Source: Ligustrum vulgare (taxonomy: Eukaryota > Streptophyta > Magnoliopsida > Lamiales > Oleaceae). From it: a DNA stretch of 64,000 nt. Below the pieces are notes generated by a model. That model saw nothing but the letters and a program-made list of their open reading frames with translations. It searched no databases and was not told the origin of the DNA. The stretch covers positions 69,501 through 133,500 of the forward strand of contig OY743169.1 in assembly GCA_963555705.1 (NCBI GenBank), given 5' to 3'. Numbering within the stretch: position 1 is the first letter of the stretch; each line of letters opens with the position of its first letter. Position numbers and translations under genes: made by a program. Below, piece by piece: positions 9,978 to 21,181 of this stretch.

Positions 9978-9980
9978 ACT

Positions 9981-12900
9981 TGTAGCGCCCCGAGTTCCGT
10001 ATACCCGATTCACTACGTCATTTTCTGTCTAAATTTTTCGAATAATATTTTTGCGGAAGAAATAATTGAAATTCATTTTTGGCAACATTAAATAAACTGT
10101 AATGGCCGCTAAAATTGAAAACATTTATGAAACCATTTGAAATAGTAAATCGAACCATTAATATTGTAAAGAAATTGCCAATATCATAATTTCTCAAATA
10201 AATGAACTTCTCTAAATTATTCGATTGTTTGGAAAATACGGAAATCATTAACGTCAAACTTTCAACCGTTCAACGATTATTGCCACCATCATTCATCGCT
10301 CGCCACCGTCTCCGAAATCTGCAAAACTGTTAAAAAGTAGGGTGAGTATTTCATGGGGGAAATACTCAGTAGACTCATCGCAAATTAATTTAATTTATAA
10401 GATGATTAAACACATAAATCCCGGCTCTTTATAAAACGGTCATTGATAGAGCTTCTTTATAAAACGGCTCTTGATAAAACTCATATTGTGCATTACAGCA
10501 CGGGACATATTTTGCAAATCATAGGCTCTTTGAAATTAGCTCTTTGAAAACCATATACTTATAAAAACATTTTAATTATGCCGAGCATAATTTCTTTTGA
10601 AAGCATAACATAAGATAGGATTGAAATCCTCATAAACATAGGGAGACACAAGAACTTTACCGAACTTAGGTGGCAAGAATTCTTATGCAGTAAAATCATA
10701 ATAACAGTAAGTTTTCATCATAACATAGGATAAGATCGAAATCCTCATAAACATAAGAATTTTACCGAACTTAGGTGGCAAGAATTCTTATGTAGTAAGT
10801 ATACCAAGCATAATTTTCTGAAATTCATAGGGATCAATTGCATCATAACATAAGATAGGATCGAAATCCTCATAAACATATGCGACAGGAATTTTATCGA
10901 ACTTAGGTGGCAAATCCTCATAAACATATGGAAACATAGGAATTTTACCGAACTTCGTGGCAAATCCTCATAAACATAGGAGACACAAGAATGTTACCGA
11001 ACTTAGGTGGCAAGAATTCTTATGTGTAGCGCTACTAAAACTCCGGTCCCCTTAACATATCATAACTTATCATATGGGACCCAAAACAATCTTGGTAGAT
11101 TGATTTCATAGCAATGATCCAAAAAAACATTTTCGTGAAGCATAGGGTATACTTACTTTTCGTAAAAACATAAAGTATATTTTCTTTTCATAAAAACATA
11201 CTTACTTTTCATAACAACATAAGGTATATTTACCTTTCATAAAAACATACTTGTTTTTCTTAAAAATTGACTTTCACAAGTCACATGACATTCATATGAA
11301 ATCATAATTTAAATCAATTAATAAGTGCGAGTCTACCTCAAATCCAACGAGTGCAAAGTTGAGCGGGAATGACTTCAATTTCTTTAAATTCTCCGTACGC
11401 TTCGTCTTAGCCAATAAGTCACTTTAGTATATCGAATATATAGTTCAAAATGATAAATTATAATTTGAGGACTAAAATTGATGTTTTGAAAGTTGAGGGA
11501 CTAAAATGAATACTTTTGAAAGTTCAGGGACTAAAATAGATATTTTGAAAGTTGAGGGATTAAAATGAATACTTTGAAACTTGGGCTTAAAAGTAAATCA
11601 GCATGTATTGAAATAAAAGAGTTTAAAGTTAAAGGGCTGAAGTAAATCATTTTAAAGCTTTGAGGCTGAAATGGATGAGTTTAAAACAGTAGGGACTGAA
11701 TTAAAACAATTTAAAACATCAGGGACTGATTTTGAAACATTTAAAACTATAGGGACTAAAGTTGAAAGTTTCGAAAATCAAATATATTAAATAAATCAGA
11801 TTCTTTCACTTCTCTCTCTACCATATTTCAGATCGAAGGAAAGAGAGGGAGGTTTGCGACTGACGGTGGAAAATGGAAGAAACCAGTGTCACAGCCGACA
11901 GTTCACCGGCGCAACATCGCCGGAAGGTTGCGGTGGACGGCGACAAGAAAGTGGTTCTGGTTTGAGGGATTTGTTGCTAATTTTGAGTGCGAAATTAGGG
12001 CTGGAATCCAAGGTGAAGTCGCGGCTTTAGATCGCGATTTTTCGGCGGATCGAGGTAAGATTGAGCTTCTCAATTTGCGGTTTTCTTTTGGGTTTTGATT
12101 TGGTTAAAGAATTGAGTTAGACAGTGGTGATGTTGGATGGAACGGTTGGTTGCGGCGGTTGCAGGTGCGGGCATGTCTTGGTTGATTGAAATCAGTGACC
12201 ATTGCTGGTGGTGGAAATGGTGGAATCCGATGGTGACTTGCTTCGTTAATGGTGGATCAACAGCTTTGGTGAATTTGGGTGTTTGATAGCAGCAGAATTG
12301 TTGAAACTTTGTTTGGTGATGGTAGTGGTTTGATATGAAGATTGGGAATTGCAGTTTGGTTGTTTGTTGTTGAATTGACACTAGGTGGTGGTTGTTTGGT
12401 TGAGCAGAGGGTGTAGGTGGAGGCTTGGTGATGAATCGATGAATTGAATCAGGTTGATGGAGGTTGAGGGCAGTGTTGGTGGTTCTTCTCCAACTTGGTC
12501 GACTGAAATGGTGGTGCAGGATATCAGAATTTATAATAATGATATGTTTTGCTGGCTAATTAAGAAAATAGTGGAGAATTAGGTAATGTGAGAGGGTGGA
12601 AAATATCACAATTGTTTAATGTGGATTTGATGATGAAATTGGGTCAAGATGAGTTGGAAATACTTTGTGTGATTGAAGGGAATTTGTGGGTGTATGAATG
12701 ATAATGATGAAGATGCTTTGATGATGGTATATTGAGGTGGAAAGAATGATAAAGAAGGAAGAAAAATGTAGGGGACGTGAGTTGTGATGGGGAAGAATAT
12801 GTATTGATTTGATACTATAGAATATGATAGTGTAGAATTAGGTGTAAAATTATTTGTACAAAAATGATGATGTTATTGTGTAAAGAATTGTTGTCTTGGT

Positions 12901-13154
12901 GTAAAGAAGAAGACATGTGGGCAAATTTTGGATTTTAGAAAGATTTTGAATATAATACTTTGAATAAATAATTAAAATAACATAATTTTAGAAATTCGGA
13001 TTTTAATTTAAAATCGAACAAATTCGATATTTCTTGACTTGGCTAGACGAATTCGTCGCGGCGTTAATTTCAAAACAATGAGTGAAGTAGTAGCGACACA
13101 ATTTTCTAAATATTAAAATAATTATAAAATTGCGTAAAAATCTTGATCGCTACA
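9981..13154 (-). repeat. Complete 3,174-bp LTR (third in the array; 5' LTR on the minus strand)
   Basis: Starts TGTAGCGCCCC and ends GATCGCTACA. Homology to the first two LTRs stops exactly at 13154, where unrelated gypsy sequence begins. That abrupt end independently confirms the LTR boundary. The flanking GCGTT (13155-13159) would be the right-hand target site duplication; its partner lies outside the window. Confidence 0.93.
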
Positions 13155-14322
13155 GCGTTCTTGCTATTTGATGTCTAAATCCTCTTCATTCTTGAATTTT
13201 TTTTAACGTCACATAAGGAATGAATTATGATCCGAGCTCTTTATTCCAAACTAGATGTTATGTGGATCATAAGGGGTGCAGTTTGGCGATTGATGGAAAG
13301 TGTTTTACTAATTTCGTTAGTAGCACCGTGATTGAAAAATTAGGATTGCCCCTAGAAGCACACTATAAACCTTATAGGATGACATGGATGTGGGAGTTTA
13401 GGAATTTCAAAGTAACCAAACAAGCTCTAGTGCCTATCACCCAGGGAAGGTATAGTGAGGATGTATGGTGTGATGTAGTGCCATTGAAATCTTATCATAT
13501 TTTATTGGGAAAACCTTGGAGACGTAGGAGGGAGCCTGTTTATGATAAGAGTATGCACATATACCAATTCCTTAAGAAAGGGAAATTATTTGTACTATGT
13601 GGGTTGACATTAGAGGAAGCACTAGAAGATTCACGAAGGGTAAGGAAGGAGAGTAAAAAGTGGTGTAATAGGAGGCATCGTGGGGATAAGGATATTGAAA
13701 AGAAGGAGGGAGAATTGAAATTAAAAACAAATAAACAAACTCCAAATTTTGATGAGGAGAAGGTGGAGTTGGGTAGTGAGGAAATGATTAAGAATGAAAT
13801 TGTTGATAATGAGGGGAACGAATTGGGAGTTGAGGTGGAAGTTCAAGATTTGAGCGTTGAATTGGAAGATCCACATTTTGGTAGTGATGAGGTAGTACAT
13901 AAACAAGGTGATACAAATGTGTGTTGGTAGGAGATGTGGTTGAGTTTGAAGATAAAAAAATTGAACAAGAAATTGCAAAGGAGGAAAGAGGCGAAGAGAA
14001 GAGCCTCGTAGCTCAAGAAGTGGAGTTGGTGGTGGTTTATCATGAATACAAGGATCCATACCTTGTACCTCATGAAGCTAACATGTCCCTCCCCATTTTG
14101 TTTAAATTTTTTTTGCAGGTTAATTACGTTTGGAAGCTTCAACCACACTACACATGGCAAAGGAAGTTCAAGCTCCATCTCTTCCATATTTTCCAATCAA
14201 AGCAACATAATTTATTGAACTCATGGTATGGAAGCCGAAATTTTCCGTTTGATCCAGGGGGACCAGTTGCATTCATGAACAAAGCTATGATCCGGGACGA
14301 ATCATCCTAAAGAAGGAGGGTA
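13155..14322 (+). mobile_element. 3' internal fragment of a Ty3/gypsy element
   Basis: The fragment starts abruptly at the edge of the LOG-element LTR and ends in a polypurine tract (AAAGAAGGAGGGTA at about 14309-14322) just before an LTR. It includes a protease-region pseudogene, and then about 390 bp with an open frame (13,921-14,310) of low-complexity acidic text that lacks recognisable domains. The LOG element probably inserted into or truncated this older element. Confidence 0.65.
13220..13930 (+). pseudogene. Ty3/gypsy polyprotein fragment, retropepsin-like region
   Basis: A 236-codon open frame. Residues 20-110 follow the plant gypsy retropepsin pattern: a Cys-containing lead-in, then IDGKC, then VSSTVIEKLGLP, YKPYRMTWM, VWCDVVPL and HILLGKPWRRRR. 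The catalytic Asp-Ser/Thr-Gly triad is not intact here (IDG). The rest (about 125-236) is Lys/Glu-rich and has no family features. RT, RNase H and integrase are absent downstream. It is a non-functional remnant. The ATG is merely the first in frame and need not be a real start. Confidence 0.7.
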
Positions 14323-15060
14323 TGATGTGATCCAGAACCCCGATAATATGAATCATAGCAGATTTGATGGGAAAATTTAAATATTCAAGCCAAAATAAGA
14401 ATTCAGAAGGTTCGATGAGCTTTGAAGATCAAACAGTGTCGAAAAGAACCAAAAATTATGCAGAAGAGCTTTCACAGCCGTAACCTCCCCTCGGGTGAAA
14501 ACGCAGGATTCCAAGATTTTCATATTTATGACCGTAAGTATAAGTGTCACGGCCGTAACTTTAAACAGAAACACACTTACGGCCGTAAGTGTCATCTTTA
14601 CGGCCGTAACTGCTCAACGGATCAGATTTCCGGGATTTCCATATTTTGCAGATTTTTAATTCCTTTTCTTTTATTTAGTTATTTAGTTATTTTACTTTAA
14701 TTAGAATTCTATTTTGAGCCAGTTAGGGTTGATAGGTTTTATTTTGCTTATTTATACGCTTTTTCCATTCATTGTAATTCAAACTTCGATTTTGATATAA
14801 ACAGTTTTTATTGAGGATTCAATAAAAGTTATAAGTGGATTCCTATGTTTTTCGAACTTATCAAGAATATTTCTTGTGGCGTTCAAATCAGAGACTTATC
14901 AAGGAGATTGGGCAAATCCTTGTGGCGTTTCGAAATTCGTGGTTCTTTATTCCGCAACGTCGAGCCATCGCGTTGTGAATATCGGGTCATGATTCATCCG
15001 TTCAACCACAACCTGAGTTCGGAACTTTTCGGCGTTTCTTCCGCGCTTCGAAACTCATCA
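14323..15060 (+). repeat. 3' LTR of the gypsy fragment, with paired ACGGCCGT palindromes
   Basis: Starts TGATGTGATCCAG right after the polypurine tract. The same start opens the solo LTR at 54,623. Five palindromic units (12-mer TTACGGCCGTAA and variants) begin at 14472, 14526, 14547, 14577 and 14598. The right end is uncertain: CATCA at 15056-15060 would mirror the TGATG start, but another CATCA lies near 15139. Confidence 0.55.
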
Positions 15061-15989
15061 GGGAAGTCTAGGACTGATACGTATGCTTCTCCTCTAGATC
15101 TTAAAGATGAGCATCTTGGGTCAGGTGGTGGGATGTCCTCATCAAAAATGAGATTTTAAATAATTTGCTCAGCTAACAGTTCTTTTGCCTCAACTCCCGC
15201 TTCCAACTCTCCCTCCAATAGGAGTAGTATCTTGTGTTGGTAGTTATCTGCCGATTGTTGCTCCCTCATCGTTAACTCAACATCACTTTATGAAATTCCT
15301 AATTCCTCTGGTTGGGATTCCCCTCTCGCGTCTAACTCTAGTGTTCATTGACTATAGGGCTCCAACAAGCAAAGCCAGATAAGAATGTTTTAGATTTAGC
15401 ACTGGTAGTAGCTAGGCATAGGATCTAGCTTTCGGATGTTTAAGAATTCCTTTAGGAAGGAAATCAAGTCCCATCGATTGAGATGTTCATGGAATGAATG
15501 GAATAAGGGCAGCTTTCAAACCTGAAACTGGTCCAGGTCTTGGAATCGGGCTAGGAGCTGCTATTTCATTTGTTGATGGCGGCGTGATCGATGTGAGGCC
15601 TAGCTCAAGGCAAGAAGTTGAAGTGTGACTTCCCCCGTAGTTGGGGGTGTGGGTTAAGTGTCCGATTCGACAATGAACATTAAATGAAAGGGCAAATCAA
15701 AGAAGTCTCTCACCCGTCTACGATTGATTGGAGACTTATTCAGTAGGTCCTCCTTCCCTACAGAATGGAATTCCAGGGCATCTTGGTTAGATCGCATTTG
15801 ATTTCCCTTACTCCTGAATAGTGAAAGATTGAGTGCATTTAATCAGATCATTTTTTAATAGCAATGAAACTGGCAAAGGGATAATGCATTGAGCTTGATC
15901 TTTGGTTTCATTTAGGGCTTTATGCAAGGTGGGATCAAATAGTAAGATATTCTCAGATGTCCATAGGGAGGTAGGCCATCCAGAACTTC

Positions 15990-16484
15990 ATGTCCACTCC
16001 TTTCCTCCAGATGTTTTTGTATGAACGATTTAAGGACTATGGTCGAGCTGAAGTAAACATAACAATAGAAATATATACCTGGCCTACTTCCCATTCATTC
16101 TTTATTAAAGATGCTCTTCGGCTGGGGCACATTGCTTTCGCTTCTGAAATAGAGGCGTTAATGATTCGTGTTGCTACTTTGATAGAACAACTAGAGTCTA
16201 ATGTCCGGATACAAGCATTATTTTTGAAATCACGTAAGAGTAAAATTAAAATACAGTCATCTATGGCCATTGATGGTCTTTCTAATGCTCAGAATCTTGT
16301 TAAGAAGAGTAAATCGAAATTATCGAAGATGTATCCTATCGGTACTGGCTTAGTTAAATATATGGAGGAAAGGAAATTGATAGCTTTAACGACTGATTTA
16401 AGCGGACTGTTCGAGTGCAGAAGTAGCAAGGATCCTGTTATCTTCCATTTAGCGACCCATCTCCTCTCCACTCAAACCGTATAG
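15990..16484 (+). CDS. Unrecognised 164-codon open frame in the organelle-derived block
   Basis: I do not recognise this product. The frame is open from an ATG at 15990 to a stop at 16484. The protein is rich in Ser, Lys, Leu and Ile, with a Lys/Ser-rich stretch at about residues 125-137 and no clear membrane segment. It sits in mitochondrial-type DNA, so it could be part of a mitochondrial open frame or of a mitochondrial plasmid gene. It could also be a chance frame. It has no introns and no plausible promoter. Confidence 0.25.
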   Translation: MSTPFLQMFLYERFKDYGRAEVNITIEIYTWPTSHSFFIKDALRLGHIAFASEIEALMIRVATLIEQLESNVRIQALFLKSRKSKIKIQSSMAIDGLSNAQNLVKKSKSKLSKMYPIGTGLVKYMEERKLIALTTDLSGLFECRSSKDPVIFHLATHLLSTQTV

Positions 16485-16924
16485 CAGTAGGGAAGGGGGG
16501 ATGGTATGTTAATTAGATAAACAACATTAAGAGCTTCTTCAGCTCAGTAGCAGCGAGGTACCTTCGAATGCTTATGGATGGAAATTAGCCTTTCGGTAAG
16601 CTCCGGTCTAACTAGTTTCTTCTTGCTCTCCTATCTGGGCGAGGCACGCAATCTCAGACGTCAGAATCTCTTCTTATCTGATATTTGAAGCAAGGACATC
16701 TTGATCTATCTTTATCTACCAGATAGCTTCTGACCCCTCCCCGGATCCATCATCCTCGAGGAGGAGGAAAGAGAAGTCCAACACTCTTTTTGGAAGACTA
16801 GGGATTGCAATTCATCGATTGACCCCAAGTACTTATCCAAGGATTTAACCAAAGTAGGTAGAGGTCTCTGGGCATTGTACGAATTGAATTAAAGATCGTT
16901 GAATTGGAGGATACCATACCCCTT

Positions 16925-17475
16925 TATGTCAGTCCTTATGAGTGGTCTACACTAAAACCTTGGTCTAGCTTCTAACATGGGCCGTGAGTGGTTTTTTTTG
17001 GACTATGTGTCCTTGGATTGCTCTTGCATATGATGCTCCTCTTGCAGCTCCTACTGCTCTTTTCTTGATCTATCTAATTGGTCAAGGAAGCTTTGATGAT
17101 GGTATGCCTTACGGAATCTCTGGTACTTTCAGGGATTTCGCACTTCAATTATTACTGTCACTTCTATCTTTGATCCCGGGAAAGCACAGAAAATGAATCC
17201 GCTAATGAAGGTTAGAAATTTGGTCTTAAGGAAGAAAGTGAGAGTAGCCACTCATGCTTATTTTGGTCAATTGATCTGAACATGTGCTAGTTGAAAGAAC
17301 TCTCCTTCTTGACTTGTCATTTCTTCCTAGCAACTTGGCCTGTAATAGGTATCTGGTTCACCGTTGTAGGTATTAGCACTATGGCTTTCAACCTCAATCT
17401 AAATGCTTGAGATTTCAACCAATCTCTAGTTGAGAGTCAAAGTCGCCTAATTAAGCTGATAAGCTCCAACTGAAG
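16925..17475 (+). pseudogene. psbA: psbA (photosystem II D1) pseudogene fragment of plastid origin
   Basis: Reading across frames gives pieces of D1 in order: MGREW, then the helix segment ending [23 protein letters not shown] (frame open at 16984-17196), then TENESANEG, then the segment around [22 protein letters not shown] near 17,330-17,400, then FNQSLVESQ. The middle of the gene between SGTF and TENES is largely deleted, and there are several frameshifts and stops. D1 binds the photosystem II cofactors in the thylakoid; this copy cannot make it. The sequence is far from identical to a normal psbA, so the transfer is old. Confidence 0.8.
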
Positions 17476-17604
17476 AAATTGGAACTAGAAGAAGCTATAC
17501 TACCTTTGGCTCTCCTTCCCTTTTGCTTTTCGGTTCATGGTCAACTGGAGTTTGGTCAGGTACTAGAATGATGAGGGGGTCTTAGCCGACATGCGCCTAC
17601 TTAA

Positions 17605-17785
17605 CTCTTTGGGCTATAATCGGACACTTCAATCGTGCTATGAGCAGACAATTCCGAAGAAATGGTAAGATATGGGTAAGTGTTCTCACGGATATCCCTA
17701 TTACCGAAAAACCTACAGAAGTAAGAATGGGAAGACAAAAAGGAAATACTATAGACTGGATTGCTGGATTCCCGCCTGGCCCATC
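17605..17785 (+). pseudogene. rpl16: rpl16 pseudogene fragment, mitochondrial form
   Basis: The plus strand reads HFNRAMSRQFRRNGKIWVS, then VLTDIPITEKPTEVRMGRQKGN, which is the central part of mitochondrial ribosomal protein L16 (RRNGKIWV and KPTEVRMG are the core). The similarity fades after DWIAG at about 17,770. Both the N-terminal part and the C-terminal third are missing. The form matches the mitochondrial gene better than the plastid one. Confidence 0.75.
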
Positions 17786-18111
17786 TATTAGAAATCCTGA
17801 ACCTGTTACCAACCTTTGAGCTACATGTGCGCTACTAGATAGACAAGCCAAAACTTTCTCGAATGAGAATTCATACCCGAACTAGAAGATCTAGCTTGCC
17901 TTGAAGTAGCTTTGCGGCATAGATAGCGAGTCCTACAGAGAGAGGGCATTTGGTTCAGTTTCACTCTGAACAATGTCATTTAATGTTCCTATTCAATTCT
18001 TCCTATCCTAACTTTGGCAAGGAAAGAAAGCTCTTAGCGCACAAAGCAAGCAGCGAAGGAACGACTTATTTTCTTTCAATACTAGCTACTAGTGAACACT
18101 CTTAAATTTCA

Positions 18112-18978
18112 ATTATGATCCTCCTCCTACCCTCCCAATGCATAAACCCTAGCATGTCCTCTTGGTGCATTGGATTGTCTGCCCTTCTTAGAATAATCTT
18201 CATTTCCTTTGTCCTTGTTATCTACCTACGTTCACCTCTCCGATTGTCCACCATGCTGCTTATCTTCCCCACTAGTGTGATTCTTGAAATCTGCTAATTG
18301 TGCCTTTACCAATACATCATGGTAGTTTTCAAGTTGGAGTACTATGACAGTTTGTTTCAAGTCATCCATCAAACCCTGCTTGAAATGTCTTGCCTTTTTC
18401 TCTTTTGTATCCACAAACTCAGAAGCATAATGATCCAATTCTTTAAATTTATGCTCGTACTCTTCCAACAACATCAAACATTTAGTTAAAGAGAGAAACT
18501 CAGCTTCCTTCCGATTTCGGATACTTGAGGGGTAGTACTTTTTCAGAAATACCTCCTTGAACTCATCTCACATCCAAACATGACTAGAAGCCTTTGATCC
18601 AGTAGTGGTGTCCCACAAACACCTAGCTCCTTTACTTAGCATAAAGGTTGCACATATCACCCTTCTAGGGTTCAGGAAATCTATGAGTTCAAAGATCCTC
18701 TCCACACCCACAAGCCAGTCCTCTGCTTCCAAGGGATCCATACTACCATAGAAAATTGGGGATATTTTTTCTTGAATTGCTCAACAATAGAGACAATAGT
18801 CCTAATGTTGGATGCAGTGCCCTGTTTGTTCCTCTGGTTAAGACAGGGGAGGTGGTGGAACCGTAGCTTGCATAATGAGAAATTGCTGGACAAATTGTGG
18901 GTCAACTGCATTAGGCTAGGGCTAAACAAGTTGTGGAGGCTCTTGGGTGTTAGTCCTTTCGTGTCTTGTTGGTGCCAT
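18112..18978 (-). pseudogene. Ty3/gypsy gag pseudogene
   Basis: On the minus strand ATGGCACCAACAAGACAC at 18978 looks like a gypsy gag start. Stops and frameshifts follow. Gag text recurs around 18,680-18,780 (YGSMDPLEAEDWL-type text recovered across frames). It then runs in one open frame at 18477-18232 (LLEEYEHKFKELDHYASEFV, then KKARHFKQGL). These are the capsid-domain hallmarks of plant gypsy gag. The left end abuts the organelle-derived block near 18,110 and no zinc knuckle remains. It is non-functional. Confidence 0.75.
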
Positions 18979-19056
18979 AACCCTAATTCAATGATGATAT
19001 TTATTTAGAGTTAAATCAACTTGAGAAAAGGAATCATAAATAAATGACATTCTTTG

Positions 19057-20761
19057 TGTAACAATCCCGAAATTTCGTACCTGAGTTGAATTATTTAGAA
19101 AGTTGGAATCTAGTATTTTCTTAGAAAAGAGCCAATTTCACGTTTTATATGACGAGATGATACAAAATTTATAAGAAAATGGAAGAAATTGGCATTATTT
19201 GTGACTTTGGAGACTAAATTGGCATGAAAGAAAGTTATATATGATGTTTGAACTAAATCGGATTGAATTTCATAGTTGAGGACTAAGGTTGAAATTTTAG
19301 AAACTCCTATTAATTACAATTTTGTCATTATGATGAACATGACTTTGGGATCATTTTGTGTATAAAGTTGTTGTTGAGTAGCCATGTTTGAGAGGATGGT
19401 ACGAATGACATGGAAATCTTATGTCCACAATGAGATGTTCATATTGGTAACAAATCCGAGCACAATTGAGGTCAGAAAGTGCTTCAAATATCAAGTTGAA
19501 GTTGCATTCTTGAAATGGTGAAAGTGCAGAGATATTCATAAAATTGGCTATGTATGGAAATCCAGTTGAGTAGCCATTTTTTGACGAATGGTACGAGTTG
19601 TAGAATAGTCTGTTTTCATTGCATGTATAGGCTTTGCGAAGCTTGATGTATGAACTTTCCAACGGTATAAGATTTTCCAAAACAGAGCTCGTATTGACCT
19701 TCAAATGCAGACCCGAAAGTGGCACCTTGATAAAGAAATTCTGAAAAATTTTGTATTAAAATATTACATTAAGGTGACACTTGTCCAAATCTTTATTATA
19801 AGCTTAAATATTTTTTGAAAAACAACTCATTTTAGCTAGAAGCAATTATTTACCAAAAATTATAGGATTTAAGTGATAGATAATAGAAATTGAAGGTCTT
19901 AGATTTATTTTGCTTAATGACCAAATTATATGTGATAAGAAACATAGGGGCTTATTTGACATATATACATTATATACCCAATTAGGTGGATTAAAGCTCA
20001 TTCTTCTTGTAATTCAGTAGAGAGAAAGAGAGAATCGAGAGAGGCGGAGAGGAGAGACCAAGGGAAAAAGAAGGAGAGAAATCAAAGGTGAAAATGGAAG
20101 AAACGAAATTTTGCGATACTGAGGATACTAGTAGCATCGACAAAGGAAAAACGAAAGTTTATTAGTAGCATTTTTCGGTTCTGGACAGATTCTTCAAAAT
20201 CACGAAATTCTCAATTTTTGGCTGATTTTCTTGGTAATTCTTAGATTAAGAAGTAAGATTTTTAATATATTGAAGTTACCCTAACACTTGTTTAATCATC
20301 ATTTATAAGTTAGAAGGTGAGTAAGACTTGATTGTGTATTTTTTATGTTAATTTCTCATATAGTGGCAAACTCTATAACTTAGTTTATGCCATGTCTGTT
20401 GGTTTTGATGATAGGTATTGATTGGATAAATATTATGCCAAGATTAAAGATTAGAATTGCAAGTGCTTTCTAGGTGTTTGATGAAGTGTGTAAGTGAAGT
20501 ATGTCTTTACAAATACTTAGGGAACCTTACACATAAATTGTTAGTTTTGCTTAAGTATGAATATGTAAATATTTTAAATTGTAGGAGATTCTAAGTTGAT
20601 GATTGAGTTTTAAAGTGACTAAAAATGGTTATTTCATATTAGATTTGTTATGTATTTAAATCTGAATTTTTGTGGAAAATATGGATTTAGTTGGAATTTG
20701 GATACTAGAATATGGTCTATTTCATGATTTAATTATGTTTATGCTATACCTATATCAAAAT
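19057..20761 (-). repeat. Gypsy LTR flanking the gag pseudogene, cut by the copia element
   Basis: Starts TGTAACAATCCCG at 19057, 78 bp from the gag start, so on the minus strand it is the end of the 5' LTR. It contains GAGGACTAAGGTTG-type phrases and a purine-rich GAGAGAAAGAGAG stretch (about 20,010-20,090) before AAAATGGAAGAAAC. The LOG-element LTR has the same motifs, with a similar layout, so the two are probably related. No gene seen. The right end is obscured by the copia insertion at 20762. Confidence 0.55.
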
Positions 20762-21161
20762 TGTTGTAAAACTACCGAAGTATTAGAGAGAACAAAACTA
20801 CCAAAATATTAGAGAGAATATAGAGATAGAGAGAGAATTTTTTGTATTCCACTTGTGTGTTAAATGAAGGAGTGAAGTACCCTATTTATAAGGGTAGATA
20901 ATGGTACAATTGTAATAATATAAACTTTACAAGGGCATAATGGGTCATTCACACCCAAGATATTTATAACACTCCCCCTTGAATGACCTAATATTCAATG
21001 TCTGCCTCGTTAAAAACCTTGTTAAGAAAACCCAGTGGGATAAAACTTATGCTAAGGAAAAGAGTACAGTAATTGTGGAGTATAAAAATAAATGCTGCCT
21101 CATTAAAATCTTGCTAGGAAAACCCAGTGGGATAAAACCTAGACGAAGGAAAAAGAGTACA
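20762..21161 (-). repeat. 3' LTR of a Ty1/copia element
   Basis: A 400-bp LTR with plus-strand ends TGTTGTAAAACT and AGAGTACA. To the right the minus strand has the polypurine tract AGGGGGAGTAGC directly before TGTACTC. Inside is a two-copy repeat (about 21003-21068 and 21096-21161) with the shared phrase AAAACCCAGTGGGATAAAAC. Confidence 0.75.
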
Positions 21162-21181
21162 GCTACTCCCCCTGATATTAG

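Larger units (their letters stand above)
6693..9980 (-). mobile_element. Second internal region of the array
   Basis: A copy of 231-3518 offset by 6,462 bp, with the same polypurine tract, cargo ORFs, triple repeat (about 8793-9005) and primer site (9966-9977). The only difference I noticed inside it is G to A at 8976, in the third structured repeat. Confidence 0.92.
1..13154 (-). mobile_element. Tandem LTR-internal-LTR-internal-LTR array of a non-autonomous retrotransposon carrying cellular-type genes
   Basis: Order: LTR end (1-230), internal (231-3518), LTR (3519-6692), internal (6693-9980), LTR (9981-13154). The period is exactly 6,462 bp. The element reads on the minus strand: the primer site is just left of each LTR start, and the polypurine tract is just right of each LTR end. 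No gag, protease, RT, RNase H or integrase is recognisable, so it needs enzymes in trans. The motif TTCGAGGACGAA next to the polypurine tract is typical of plant Ty3/gypsy elements, which suggests derivation from that superfamily. By eye I find four differences between units (2514 G / 8976 A; 4106 T / 10568 C; 4351 G / 10813 A; 6356 C / 12818 T), all transitions. Shared-LTR arrays of this kind are known to arise by unequal recombination between LTRs; assembly duplication is the alternative. Confidence 0.9.
15165..18110. other. Organelle-derived nuclear DNA (mitochondrial-type, with a plastid psbA piece)
   Basis: Base composition and texture change here to the more balanced, low-repeat style of plant mitochondrial spacer DNA. 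Two pseudogenes support the origin: psbA (plastid) and rpl16 (mitochondrial form), about 130 bp apart. Plastid psbA fragments are commonly found inside plant mitochondrial genomes, so a single transfer of mitochondrial DNA already carrying the plastid piece is the simplest reading. Damage in both genes shows that the insert is not recent. The edges are approximate. Confidence 0.65.

Noticed and set aside
1..12924. Tandem array as an integrated circular virus genome
   Set aside because: TG...CA LTR ends, a primer site three bases from one end, a polypurine tract at the other, and an abrupt homology stop at the LTR edge all indicate an LTR retrotransposon.
16984..17196. 70-codon frame as a membrane-protein gene
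   Set aside because: It is a fragment of the plastid psbA pseudogene; the neighbouring D1 pieces continue in other frames.
17597..17851. Minus-strand 84-codon frame
   Set aside because: Shadow of the rpl16 pseudogene on the plus strand.
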